From positions 146,173 to 210,172 of the forward strand of contig NZ_FUYK01000007.1 of the NCBI RefSeq assembly GCF_900167955.1: DNA of 64,000 bases. Reading direction: 5' to 3'. Positions 16,402 to 24,753 of the stretch are shown here, piece after piece (positions within the stretch are counted from its first letter, which is position 1; each line of letters begins with the position of its first letter). The position numbers and the translations under genes are program-made. The notes beneath the pieces are model-generated. The model ran no database searches and was not told where the DNA came from. It worked only from the letters and a program-made list of their open reading frames with translations. This stretch comes from Candidatus Nitrosotalea bavarica (lineage in GTDB: Archaea > Thermoproteota > Nitrososphaeria > Nitrososphaerales > Nitrosopumilaceae).

Positions 16402-17073
16402 ATGAGTGAACCACCCAGAACCTTTTTCAATTTCTCCTTCTTCAAAGTAGATCCAAAATGGCGTTGGATGGCCGATCTTGCAAAAGAGGAATCCGCAAAA
16501 GAAGTAGATATTGTTCTTAAAAATTCTCAGATAATGTACAGGACATATTCTACATTGGGGCTAAGAGATGATGCAGAATTTATGCTATGGTTTGCATCAG
16601 AATCAGTTGAAAAAATTCAGGATATTACATCCAAATTGTACCTCACCGTCTTTGGAAAATATATTATTCCAACACATGTTTATTTGTCAAACACAAGACC
16701 GTCAATTTATGCAAATAATCCTCCACTGCGTGGCTGGCTTGGAGGCGAAGCCCAGAAAAAATATGTCATTGTGTATCCTTTTATCAAAATACGAGAATGG
16801 TATCTTTTACCAGCTGAAAAACGAAAAGAGATGATGGTAGAACATATTCAAGTTGGACACAAATATCCTGAAGTGCAATTAAACACTACTTACTCATTTG
16901 GAATTCATGATGAGGATTTCATGCTTGCTTTTGAAACTGACACACTAGACAAATTCCAAGATCTAATTATGGACCTACGAGAGACTCGCGTCAGTGGATA
17001 CGTTGCAGTGGATACACCAATGCTTGTTTGTGTCAAAAAAGACATTGTTCCGCTGATTAGGAGTCTTGGATGA
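16402..17073 (+). CDS. Chlorite dismutase-family heme protein (candidate coproheme decarboxylase)
   Basis: A 223-residue protein of the Cld/HemQ/ChdC family: FFNFSFFKVDPKWRW at the start, YPFIKIREWYLLPAEKRKEM, then EHIQVGHKYP, where His148 is the expected proximal heme ligand, then LNTTYSFGIHDEDFMLAFET and a C-terminal SGYVAVDTPMLVC. In many prokaryotes this family converts coproheme to heme b. With siroheme-pathway genes nearby (20-23 kb) it could take the last step in place of AhbD; this is inference. It begins an operon with DUF1802 and an aldo-keto reductase (4-base overlaps). A TATA-like ttttaaataa lies about 26 bases before the ATG. Confidence 0.85.
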   Translation: MSEPPRTFFNFSFFKVDPKWRWMADLAKEESAKEVDIVLKNSQIMYRTYSTLGLRDDAEFMLWFASESVEKIQDITSKLYLTVFGKYIIPTHVYLSNTRPSIYANNPPLRGWLGGEAQKKYVIVYPFIKIREWYLLPAEKRKEMMVEHIQVGHKYPEVQLNTTYSFGIHDEDFMLAFETDTLDKFQDLIMDLRETRVSGYVAVDTPMLVCVKKDIVPLIRSLG

Positions 17074-17618
17074 TGAAAGCACTAAAAGAATGGGCAACTG
17101 TTGTAACAGCACTTGAAAACGGAGATCAAACAGTTCTTCTACGAAAAGGTGGAATACTTGAGACTGCATCTGGTTTCAAAATTGAAGACAAAAAATTTGC
17201 ACTCTTTCCAACATATGAACACCAAGACAATGCTTCTCTAAAATCACAATTTTATAGATATCTTGCAGATGTACGAGAACAAAAACCCAGGGAGGGATTT
17301 AACAGAATAACCTCATATGCCGAAGTACTTGCAGAGCATGAAGTTTCTTCGATGAACCTAATCGAGGCTTTATCTCAATTTCATATCTGGAGTGATTCGT
17401 ATATGGTGGCGAGAATGAACTGGATGCCTCAGAAACCCATGATTGCAATTTTTTTGAAGGTATACAAGATTCCTTCAACTGAGATTCCCATTCTTCCAGA
17501 ATATCATGGATGCAAATCTTGGATAGAATTAAATGTCAATACCGAGGCTGGAAAAGCTGTTTTAAATGAATCAGATCTTCAACAAAAAATATCTGAGTTT
17601 AGGAGGATTGTAAATTGA
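17070..17618 (+). CDS. DUF1802 family protein
   Basis: A 182-residue protein matching DUF1802: ALKEWATVVTALENGDQTVLLRKGGI at the start, then FALFPTYEHQ, and a conserved central Trp-rich segment (QFHIWSDSYMVARMNWMPQKP). No biochemical role is established that I know of. It overlaps both neighbours (ATGA with the Cld-family gene, TTGA with the aldo-keto reductase), so the three are probably translated together, which points to a shared role, perhaps in heme or porphyrin handling. Confidence 0.8.
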   Translation: MMKALKEWATVVTALENGDQTVLLRKGGILETASGFKIEDKKFALFPTYEHQDNASLKSQFYRYLADVREQKPREGFNRITSYAEVLAEHEVSSMNLIEALSQFHIWSDSYMVARMNWMPQKPMIAIFLKVYKIPSTEIPILPEYHGCKSWIELNVNTEAGKAVLNESDLQQKISEFRRIVN

Positions 17619-18613
17619 AATATAGAAAACTGGGTAAAAGTGGAATTGACGTATCCGAAATAGGATTTGGAGCTTGGACTCTAGGTCTTGATTGGTGGGG
17701 TAAAAAAATAGAAGACGATGAGGCTAAAAAAATGCTGAAACGAGCATTTGATCTAGGCATTAATTATTTTGAAACTGGTGATATCTACGGAAGAGGAAAA
17801 AGCGAGAAGCTAATAGGCGAAGTATTTTCTGGAATGAGAAATGAAATAGTATTATCAACAAAATACGGTTATGATATTTACTCTACTGAACAGATAGGTC
17901 ACAAGGAACTTCCACAAAAATTTACAACCGAATTTACAGATTTTGCTCTTAAGAAAAGTCTTGAAAGATTACAAACAGATTATGTTGATGTATATGGTTT
18001 ACACAATCCAAAAATCTACACTATCAAAGACAAGCAAATCTTTGATTTTTTGGACAAAAAGATCAAGGAAGGTGTAATCAAAAGTTATCAGATTGCATTG
18101 GGTCCTGCTATAGGATGGACACAAGAAGGTTTGGAATCGATGAAGGTAACTAATGCTACTGCGGTACAAACTGTCTATAATATACTTGAACAAAACCCTG
18201 GAAACTTACTGATTGCAGAAGCAGAAAAACACAATGTAGGAATTCTAGTTCGAGTACCTGATGCCTCTGGGATATTGACAGGAAAAGTAAATGCAGATAC
18301 AAAAATTAGCGAAAAGGATCATCGTTCAGTACGAACTGGAGACTGGGTAAAAGAGGCACTAAAGAAAGTAGATCAGTTGACACCAATTGCAAAAAGAAAT
18401 GGATTAAACATTACTGAACTTGCAATTAAATTCATTCTCTCTCAAAAATCTATCTCATCAGTACTTCCTACTGTAGTAAGCGAAGAAGAGATTGAGATGT
18501 TCTCTGCCATGTCTGATGGAAAATACCTGAGTGATGATGACAAGAATGAGGTGATTGGATTATTCAACCAGTGGCCTTCATACGAGTTAAAAGCATCAGC
18601 TCAAACTGCTTAG
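17615..18613 (+). CDS. Aldo/keto reductase
   Basis: NAD(P)H-dependent TIM-barrel oxidoreductase of 332 residues. Visible are the N-terminal KLGKSGIDVSEIGFGAWTLG, the catalytic region ETGDIYGRGKSEKLIGEV (Asp and Tyr of the tetrad), LSTKYGYD (Lys) and DYVDVYGLHNP (His), and a C-terminal ISSVLPTVVSEEEIEMF in the cofactor-binding region. It starts at TTG overlapping the upstream TGA. Substrate unknown. Confidence 0.9.
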   Translation: MKYRKLGKSGIDVSEIGFGAWTLGLDWWGKKIEDDEAKKMLKRAFDLGINYFETGDIYGRGKSEKLIGEVFSGMRNEIVLSTKYGYDIYSTEQIGHKELPQKFTTEFTDFALKKSLERLQTDYVDVYGLHNPKIYTIKDKQIFDFLDKKIKEGVIKSYQIALGPAIGWTQEGLESMKVTNATAVQTVYNILEQNPGNLLIAEAEKHNVGILVRVPDASGILTGKVNADTKISEKDHRSVRTGDWVKEALKKVDQLTPIAKRNGLNITELAIKFILSQKSISSVLPTVVSEEEIEMFSAMSDGKYLSDDDKNEVIGLFNQWPSYELKASAQTA

Positions 18614-18673
18614 ATACTACTAAAATTCTAGAAAAATAAAACAAATTATATTCAAAGAAAACAAATCAAAGTA

Positions 18674-19204
18674 ATGGTTCTAAATACAAAGAAGACGTCC
18701 ACTATGACATTTAGAATTGATGAAGATGTCCTAAGTAAACTTCGTTCAGAATCAAAACATCGAGAAACTAGTCTCAACACATTTGTCAATCACATATTCA
18801 AAAGATACGTAGAGTGGGATATGTATGAAGCAAAGGTGGGCATGGTTCCAATTGCAAAACCGATCATTGTTGAACTCTTTGGAAAGATGACTAAAGATCA
18901 AGCAATAGACATGGCTAATCGAATTGGTAAAAATGTAGTCAGAGATACTGCATTGTTCATGCAAGGAGATATGGGCCTTGATTCATTCATCACTTGGTTT
19001 GAAGCAAGAATGCGTGCATCTTCAATCGAGATAAACCATAACATGAAAAATAATATTCATACATTTATCATTAAACACGATCTTGGTGAGAACTGGTCAT
19101 TATATCATACAACAGTGCTTGAATTAATTTTCCGAGAAGTTTTAGGGAAAAAGGTTGATTTTGACTATAATGTTGGTATGATGTCGTTCAAATTTGCTGA
19201 ATAG
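18674..19204 (+). CDS. Ribbon-helix-helix N-terminal regulator-like protein
   Basis: A 176-residue protein. Residues about 8-50 (STMTFRIDEDVLSKLRSESK, then TSLNTFVNHIFKRYVEW) have the strand-helix-helix pattern of CopG/Arc-type DNA-binding domains. The remaining 125 residues are mainly helical with a conserved-looking RIGKNVVRDTALFMQGDMGL and do not match a domain I know. It is probably a transcription factor with a sensor or oligomerisation domain. It is followed after 73 bases by a second small regulator. Confidence 0.7.
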   Translation: MVLNTKKTSTMTFRIDEDVLSKLRSESKHRETSLNTFVNHIFKRYVEWDMYEAKVGMVPIAKPIIVELFGKMTKDQAIDMANRIGKNVVRDTALFMQGDMGLDSFITWFEARMRASSIEINHNMKNNIHTFIIKHDLGENWSLYHTTVLELIFREVLGKKVDFDYNVGMMSFKFAE

Positions 19205-19208
19205 GTGA

Positions 19209-19234
19209 TTGCAAATGCTTGCAACTGAGTGCAA
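19209..19234. promoter_or_regulatory. Three helically phased TTGCAA boxes
   Basis: TTGCAA at 19209-19214 and 19219-19224 and GTGCAA at 19229-19234 are spaced exactly 10 bases apart, one DNA turn. The outer ends also form the inverted repeat GATTGCA/TGCAATC (19207-19213, 19230-19236). They lie before a TATA-like ttatattttt (about 19249-19258), which is about 26 bases before the GTG start of the regulator at 19278. The layout fits an operator for autoregulation or an activator site. Confidence 0.45.
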
Positions 19235-19277
19235 TCTAACCGAGCATGTTATATTTTTGTAGTCTGTTGATGTATGC

Positions 19278-19598
19278 GTGCAGGTACTCCGACAGGGTAG
19301 AATTCTTGAAGGGGAAAACGCGGACAATATTTTAAAGATTATGTCCAATGACCAAGCCATGCAAATACTTCGAACTACTACTGACGCACCAAAATCTGCA
19401 TGGGAGATTAGCACAAAATCTGGAATCCCTCTAACTCAAGTGTATAGGTGGGTTCGCAGACTTCACAACTCTGGGCTTGTACGTGTTTCGGGGGATACAA
19501 ATTCCTCTGGTAAAAAATTCTTTATGTATCAAAGTAAGATAAATTCGATTAAAGTTTCATTGAACTCTTTTCCTGAACCTATAATTGAGATATCCTAG
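19278..19598 (+). CDS. Small winged-helix transcriptional regulator (ArsR-like)
   Basis: A 106-residue protein with a single winged helix: DNILKIMSNDQAMQILRTTT, SAWEISTKSGIPLTQVYRWV as recognition helix, RRLHNSGLVRVSGD and the wing SSGKKFFMYQS. This is the layout of short archaeal ArsR/MarR-like regulators. GTG 19278 is the only start in frame after a TAG at 19260, unless the internal ATG at 19341 is used. It has three phased TTGCAA boxes upstream. Confidence 0.75.
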   Translation: MQVLRQGRILEGENADNILKIMSNDQAMQILRTTTDAPKSAWEISTKSGIPLTQVYRWVRRLHNSGLVRVSGDTNSSGKKFFMYQSKINSIKVSLNSFPEPIIEIS

Positions 19599-19618
19599 AA
19601 ATTTACCTTATAGATATA

Positions 19619-20653
19619 TTATACAGTAATTGGATCTTCTATGTTAAATTCGTGTTCAACAAAGTATTCTACTCTTGTTTTCTTGAATTCTCTTGAACTA
19701 AAAAGAATCTTGTAATCGTTAACCTCTACCTGCTTCTGGATTTGTTTTGCCATCTCTTCTGCATCTGCGATTGATTTACAATGTACCATGGAAAATACAC
19801 TGTATGGCCAGTCTGGATATACTGGTCTTTGATAGCAATGACTTATCTGCGGAAAGGCACCAAGTTTTTCTCCAACTTCCTCAATTCTTTCATCTGGAAC
19901 TTTCCATACTATCATACCGTTTGCAGTAAAGCCTACTTCCCTATGTCGTAAAATGGCTGCAAATCTTCGCATGACTCCTATTTCTTCATATTTTTTTACC
20001 TTTTCGAGGAGTTGCTCTTCAGTTATTCCAAGTTTTTGAGAAGATTTTAAAAACGGTCTTTCAATTATCTCTAAATCTTTTTGTAACTCACGTATGTAGT
20101 TTTTTTCTTCTTCAGTTGCAATAAATTTTGTTTCTGTAATTTTCTTTTTTTCTTCAGATGGTTTGACATCTGATTTCTTTTCTTCTACCATCTCAAGCTT
20201 TACTCCAATCTTAAATAATTTTATAGTAGGAAGTAGTCTTGTTTTTTTAATTCCTGGTAACTTGGAGAATTTATCTATCTCTGTTTTTAGATCAGCTCCT
20301 GGGGGAACTGCTAGAGTAAACCAAAGATTGTATTCGTGATTTCTCTCATAATTGTGAGATACGCCTGGATGTCTGTTTACTTGATTTGCAACATAATCTA
20401 ATTTTTCTGACTCGATTGCCATTGCAACCAATGCACTCTTGTATCCTAACTTTCTTGTATCAAATATTGCGCTAATCTGTCTGATTATTCCTGCATCTTT
20501 GAGGACACGAAGTCTCTGCATCATATCCTGATCTGATAATCCAAATTTCTTTGCCATTTCCATATATGGTTTTGGTGTTAAAGGGAAAGTCCACTGGATC
20601 TCATTTAGAATCTCTTTGTCCAGATTATCCATGATAAATGCAAAGTCTACCAT
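19619..20653 (-). CDS. ahbAB: Siroheme decarboxylase, AhbA and AhbB fused in one chain
   Basis: A 344-residue protein built from two homologous Lrp/AsnC-like units of the NirDLGH/Ahb family. Unit 1 (about 1-150) has LDKEILNEIQWTFPL and the signature SHNYERNHEYNLWFTL. Unit 2 (about 195-344) has ISHCYQRPVYPDWPYSVFSM and the closing SSREFKKTRVEYF. A Lys/Glu-rich linker joins them. AhbA/B convert siroheme to 12,18-didecarboxysiroheme. ATG 20653 or ATG 20632 may be the start; a TATA-like attaaaaatg (20657-20666) fits a leaderless start at 20632. It is divergent from precorrin-2 dehydrogenase. An ordinary Lrp regulator is the alternative, but the signature motifs favour the enzyme. Confidence 0.88.
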   Translation of the reverse strand: MVDFAFIMDNLDKEILNEIQWTFPLTPKPYMEMAKKFGLSDQDMMQRLRVLKDAGIIRQISAIFDTRKLGYKSALVAMAIESEKLDYVANQVNRHPGVSHNYERNHEYNLWFTLAVPPGADLKTEIDKFSKLPGIKKTRLLPTIKLFKIGVKLEMVEEKKSDVKPSEEKKKITETKFIATEEEKNYIRELQKDLEIIERPFLKSSQKLGITEEQLLEKVKKYEEIGVMRRFAAILRHREVGFTANGMIVWKVPDERIEEVGEKLGAFPQISHCYQRPVYPDWPYSVFSMVHCKSIADAEEMAKQIQKQVEVNDYKILFSSREFKKTRVEYFVEHEFNIEDPITV

Positions 20654-20720
20654 TACAATTAAAAATGTTGCCTAGATTCCCATAGAATCTATAAATATCA
20701 TCCAAAGTCAGCGTGATTGA

Positions 20721-21374
20721 TTGATAGTTGATCTGAATCTTAGGGGAGATTTGGTAATTATAGTAGGTGGAGGAAATGAGGGCCTAAAAAAAGTAAATAC
20801 TCTTTTAACACAAGATTGCAAAATTCTTCTTATCAGTGATTCAACTAATAGGCAAATCCAAAACTATGTCAAACAAAAAAAAATATCTTTTAAACAAATG
20901 AAACTTGATAATGCAAATTTCCTACAAAAATATAAACCGTTTATGGTATTAGCTACAACAAACAATAAAGAACTTAATCGTAAAATTGTAGTACAAGCAA
21001 AGACGATGCGTTGTTATGCATATGCTTCCGATGATCCCGAAGTGAGTGATTTTGCATTTGGATCTGTAATTAACATCGCTGATACTGTACAAATCGCAAT
21101 ATCAACAGGAGGTCGAAGTCCTGCCATGGCAAGGAAATTAAAAATACAGGCCGAGCAAGTCTTTAAAAAATTAATTAAAAAAGAAGATATTTACCATATA
21201 AAACTACAAGATTTTGCCAGAAAAGCCGCCAAAGCAAAGATCTCTACCTTTCCTGAAAGAAGGAAGTTTCTCTACGGTGTTATGAATGACAATCATGTTA
21301 AACAATTAATACAAGATGGAAATCTAAAAAAAGCACAGAAGCGGGTTATGGAAATGCTAGGTGATCTAATCTGA
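20721..21374 (+). CDS. Precorrin-2 dehydrogenase / sirohydrochlorin ferrochelatase
   Basis: Oxidises precorrin-2 to sirohydrochlorin and, in Met8p-like members, inserts iron to form siroheme. The 217 residues have the NAD-binding VIIVGGGNEGLKKVNTLL, FMVLATTNNKELN, a central AYASDDPEVSDFAFGSVI and the family motif ISTGGRSPAMARKLK. TTG 20721 is the start; tctataaatatc about 26 bases upstream suggests a leaderless message. It receives product from SUMT (3172) and feeds AhbAB. Its last codons overlap the CTG start of hemA. Confidence 0.92.
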   Translation: MIVDLNLRGDLVIIVGGGNEGLKKVNTLLTQDCKILLISDSTNRQIQNYVKQKKISFKQMKLDNANFLQKYKPFMVLATTNNKELNRKIVVQAKTMRCYAYASDDPEVSDFAFGSVINIADTVQIAISTGGRSPAMARKLKIQAEQVFKKLIKKEDIYHIKLQDFARKAAKAKISTFPERRKFLYGVMNDNHVKQLIQDGNLKKAQKRVMEMLGDLI

Positions 21375-22627
21375 CAAGTGATGTAATCAACGCTAGAGTT
21401 ACTTTTAGAAAATCGCCTATTCATATGCTTGAAAGATTCACTTTTCGAGATGTAGATTCTGCTTATGAATCATTTTTGAGACATTCTGGATTACAAGAAT
21501 GCGTCATACTACAAACTTGTAATAGAGTTGAACTCTTTGGTTGTACTGTTACTACTGATCTTGAAAAAATAAAAAAAACATGGGCATCTGTTGCAGGACT
21601 AGAAGAAAATGCGTTTAAAGATAATCTTGAGATAAGCAAAGGAATTGATGCATATGCTCATTTACTCAAGCTCACATCTGGACTTGATTCTCTTGTAATA
21701 GGGGAGGAACAGATACTTGGCCAAATAAAAGACTCTATCAGCACTGCTCGCGGACTAAAGGCCTCTGGAGATAATCTCAATACTTTGTTTGACAAGGCAA
21801 TTAGAGTTGGTTCTCGTGTACGTCAGGCAACTGGAATTGGAAAGGGTAGTATCTCTGTTGGTTCCATGGCAGTAAATCTTGCAGAAGAAAATGTTGATGA
21901 TTTAAAATCAAAACATATTTTGTTAATTGGAACTGGAGAAGCAGCAAGTTTAGTTGCAAAATCCCTCAAAAAACGAGAAATTAATTTTCTTGTTACTAGT
22001 AGAACATTTGAACGTTCAAAAGCTTTTGCTGAAACTGCAGGCGGAATACCGATACCATTTGATGAAGCTACCTCTAATTTCAAATCAATCGATGTACTGT
22101 TTGTAGCCACAGTCGCGCCATATTTTCTTGTTACATATGATAGAGTAAAGGAAGCAATGGAATCTGGTAAGGATGGTATGCTCATAATGGATCTTTCTAA
22201 TCCTAGAACTGTGGATGATAAGGTTGGAACTATTGATAAAATCAAAGTTATGAACATGGACCAGATTGCACAGATGGTAGATAAGAATATGCAGACTAGA
22301 ATGGGAGTTGTATCATCAGCAGAACAAATTATTAATGAAGAGCTTCCTGTAGTAGAAGCAGCGATGAAGAGACTTGAAGTTGAACCAATCGTCACTAATG
22401 TATTCAAGGAGATAGACCAAGCGCGAGTCAAAGAACTAAAGAAGGCTCTTCAAATGCTAGGCGAAAAAGATGCACAAAAAATACGAATTATTGACCAACT
22501 TACTCAGGCAATAGTTGAAAATATCATGTCAATTCCTATGAATAATCTAAGAAAAGCCTCAGAACAAGGTGATTCTGAAATTCTAAAAACTGTCACAAAA
22601 CTCTTTGATTATAAGACCAGAGAGTAA
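21371..22627 (+). CDS. hemA: Glutamyl-tRNA reductase, CTG start
   Basis: Reduces glutamyl-tRNA(Glu) to glutamate-1-semialdehyde, the first committed tetrapyrrole step. The catalytic Cys lies in LQTCNRVELF; also present are SGLDSLVIGEEQILGQI and a NADPH domain with LLIGTGEAASLVAKSL. The first ATG (21425) would remove the conserved first strand. The frame upstream encodes SDVINARVTFRKSPIHMLER, as in other HemA proteins, and has no ATG, GTG or TTG. CTG 21371 is preceded by AGGTGAT (21359-21365) with 5-base spacing and overlaps the upstream TGA as CTGA, so I take it as the start (418 residues). Confidence 0.9.
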   Translation: MTSDVINARVTFRKSPIHMLERFTFRDVDSAYESFLRHSGLQECVILQTCNRVELFGCTVTTDLEKIKKTWASVAGLEENAFKDNLEISKGIDAYAHLLKLTSGLDSLVIGEEQILGQIKDSISTARGLKASGDNLNTLFDKAIRVGSRVRQATGIGKGSISVGSMAVNLAEENVDDLKSKHILLIGTGEAASLVAKSLKKREINFLVTSRTFERSKAFAETAGGIPIPFDEATSNFKSIDVLFVATVAPYFLVTYDRVKEAMESGKDGMLIMDLSNPRTVDDKVGTIDKIKVMNMDQIAQMVDKNMQTRMGVVSSAEQIINEELPVVEAAMKRLEVEPIVTNVFKEIDQARVKELKKALQMLGEKDAQKIRIIDQLTQAIVENIMSIPMNNLRKASEQGDSEILKTVTKLFDYKTRE

Positions 22628-22661
22628 CAAATTATATTGCTAAAAAAAGGTATTTTATCTA

Positions 22662-23642
22662 ATGTCTTTTCCTAATTTAAGACTAAGACGTCTTAGAAAA
22701 ACTGGTAAAATTAGGGAGCTTTTAGAAGAAGTAAGACTTTCCCCAAAGGATCTAATATGTCCAATTTTTGTCCAAGAGGATCTAAAATCAAAAATCCCTG
22801 GTAGTTCAATGCCTGGCATGGAGAGACTTGCGTTATCTGATGTGACAAACGAAGTAAATTCAATTGCAGAATTGAAAATTCCGGCAGTAATGGTATTTGG
22901 AATACCTACTCAGAAAGATGATCACGGTACATCAGCTTTTACCCCGAATGGAATCGTACAAAAAACAATTTCTGAAATTAGAAAGAATCTTGGAAATGAT
23001 ATTGCGATCATGGCTGATGTTTGTCTTTGTCAGTATACTAGTTCTGGTCATTGTGGGCTCGTTAAAGGAGATAAGATAGATAATGATTCCAGTCTTGAAA
23101 CATTGGCAAAAATTGCAGTAAGTCAAGCTCAATCTGGGGTAGATGTCGTATCTCCTTCTGCTATGATGGATGGACAAGTAAAAGCAATAAGACAAGGTCT
23201 GGATGATGCTGGTTTTCACGATGTTGCAATAATGTCACACTCTGCAAAACATCGCTCTTCATTATATTCTCCTTTCAAAGATATGGCACATTCTGCTCCA
23301 CAGTTTGGAGATAGAAAGACCTACCAATTACCATACACTAATCCAAAAGAAGCCATGCGTGAAGTTGAAACTGACATACAAGAAGGTGTAGACATTGTTA
23401 TGATAAAACCCGCACTTGCCTATCTTGACTTGATCTATAGGACTAAAGCAAAATTCAACATACCTATAGCTGCATACAGCGTCTCAGGAGAATATGCTCT
23501 AGTCAAGGCGGCAGCTATGGCAGGATATGTTGATGAAACAGAGGTGACACTTGAAATTCTTACTGCAATCAAACGTGCTGGCGCAGATATGATAGTAACA
23601 TATTTCTCAAAGGGTGCAGCAAAAGCACTTAATCAGAGATGA
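22662..23642 (+). CDS. hemB: Delta-aminolevulinic acid dehydratase (porphobilinogen synthase)
   Basis: Condenses two 5-aminolevulinates to porphobilinogen. The 326-residue protein has the N-terminal RLRRLRKTGKIRELLEEVRL and CPIFVQEDL, zinc-type ligands in DVCLCQYTSSGHCG (three Cys, so a zinc rather than purely magnesium enzyme), the first active Lys in MSHSAKHRSSLYSPFKD and the Schiff-base Lys in VMIKPALAYLD. It follows hemA after 34 bases and overlaps the next gene by 4 bases. Confidence 0.97.
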   Translation: MSFPNLRLRRLRKTGKIRELLEEVRLSPKDLICPIFVQEDLKSKIPGSSMPGMERLALSDVTNEVNSIAELKIPAVMVFGIPTQKDDHGTSAFTPNGIVQKTISEIRKNLGNDIAIMADVCLCQYTSSGHCGLVKGDKIDNDSSLETLAKIAVSQAQSGVDVVSPSAMMDGQVKAIRQGLDDAGFHDVAIMSHSAKHRSSLYSPFKDMAHSAPQFGDRKTYQLPYTNPKEAMREVETDIQEGVDIVMIKPALAYLDLIYRTKAKFNIPIAAYSVSGEYALVKAAAMAGYVDETEVTLEILTAIKRAGADMIVTYFSKGAAKALNQR

Positions 23643-23950
23643 GAGAAGACCAATCATTTGAGATAACTCGTGCATATGATCTACTACCACATGTAGTTGG
23701 TGCAAGCTGGGCATCAATTTGGTTTAGGATGAACAAGAGAAGAAGACCTACAAAAGAAGAATTCAGAGAAAAAGTAGCTGAATATTTTAAGATGCTAGTT
23801 CCCCTTACTAACGCATTTCCAGAGGAAGAAAATTTCAAAGAAATAATTGGCTATATCAAAGAAAAGCATGAAGATGAAATTAGAAAAATTCTAACTGGTA
23901 ATAATCCTGAAATTGAAACGAGATACAAAAGATATGTCGACTATGGCTAG
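23639..23950 (+). CDS. Conserved hypothetical protein at the end of the hemA-hemB operon
   Basis: A 103-residue, highly charged, mainly helical protein (RAYDLLPHVVGASWASIWFR near the start, then FREKVAEYFKMLVPLTNAFP and a Glu/Lys-rich C-terminus). No domain recognised. The 4-base overlap with hemB suggests it is co-translated, so a link to tetrapyrrole synthesis is possible, but no motif supports a specific role. Its stop overlaps that of the convergent HD hydrolase by 4 bases. Confidence 0.7.
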   Translation: MREDQSFEITRAYDLLPHVVGASWASIWFRMNKRRRPTKEEFREKVAEYFKMLVPLTNAFPEEENFKEIIGYIKEKHEDEIRKILTGNNPEIETRYKRYVDYG

Positions 23951-24573
23951 ATCTCTTTTTTTAATTCATCCAGAAAATTTTTCATTATTTTAATTCTATT
24001 TCTTGCCATTATTTTTCCAGTCTTCGTGTTCATTGTTTTTTCTAAAAGTAAAAGTTTCTTGTAAAAGTGATCTAATGTCCAATTCTTGTCATCTGGAGAG
24101 CGCTTCTTACAAAATGGATCATCTTTATTGTAAAATGGTCTGTTCTCAGCACCGCCTACTGCAAATGCTCTTGCTATTCCTATTGATCCTAATGCATCTA
24201 ATCTATCAGCATCTTGCAATATTTTACCTTCCACTGTTTGAGGAACAACTCCTCTTGAAAAACTATGATCTCTAATAGCATCAGAAATGATTTTAATTTC
24301 ATCATGGGTAAAATTGTATTTTTTTAAAATCTTTTTTGATTCTTCTGCACTCTCTAGAGAAGAATTTTTTGAACGAGGATCAGATTTTGGGTAAGAGATT
24401 ATGTCGTGCAATAACACAGAAGCAGTAATCAATACCATGTCTGATTTTTCTTTTCTTGCAATTATTGTTGCGTTCTTAAGCACTCTCATAACATGCTCAA
24501 AGTCATGTGCGGTATCATTTTCTATCTCTTTTTTTACATATTCCTTTAATTTTTCTAATTTCAATTTGGTCAT
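23947..24573 (-). CDS. HD-domain phosphohydrolase
   Basis: A 208-residue metal-dependent phosphohydrolase of the HD superfamily. The metal ligands are seen as H (AHDFEHVMRVLK), HD (ASVLLHDII), H (AIRDHSFSRG) and D (ILQDADRLDALGSIGIARAF). The DADRLDALG motif is typical of the group that includes E. coli YedJ-like enzymes. Substrate, probably a nucleotide, is unknown. No partner gene on this strand. Confidence 0.88.
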   Translation of the reverse strand: MTKLKLEKLKEYVKKEIENDTAHDFEHVMRVLKNATIIARKEKSDMVLITASVLLHDIISYPKSDPRSKNSSLESAEESKKILKKYNFTHDEIKIISDAIRDHSFSRGVVPQTVEGKILQDADRLDALGSIGIARAFAVGGAENRPFYNKDDPFCKKRSPDDKNWTLDHFYKKLLLLEKTMNTKTGKIMARNRIKIMKNFLDELKKEI

Positions 24574-24753
24574 TAGAATTAATTACATTTTTATAAATTG
24601 AAGTTATCGAAATGTCTTTCTAGTTATAGTGTGAAGAAAAATTCAAGAAATGTTGTTGAATTTGGGAAATATTTCAAGTAATTGGATCCTAGAAACCTTG
24701 TTATATCAAAAAATAGAACAATAATCCAATATCCTTATTAATTAAATTCACGT

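Noticed and set aside
19619-20653. Lrp/AsnC-type transcription regulator
   Set aside because: The chain has two such units and carries the SHNYERNHEYNLWF and SREFKKTRVEYF signatures of siroheme decarboxylase, opposite a siroheme-synthesis operon.
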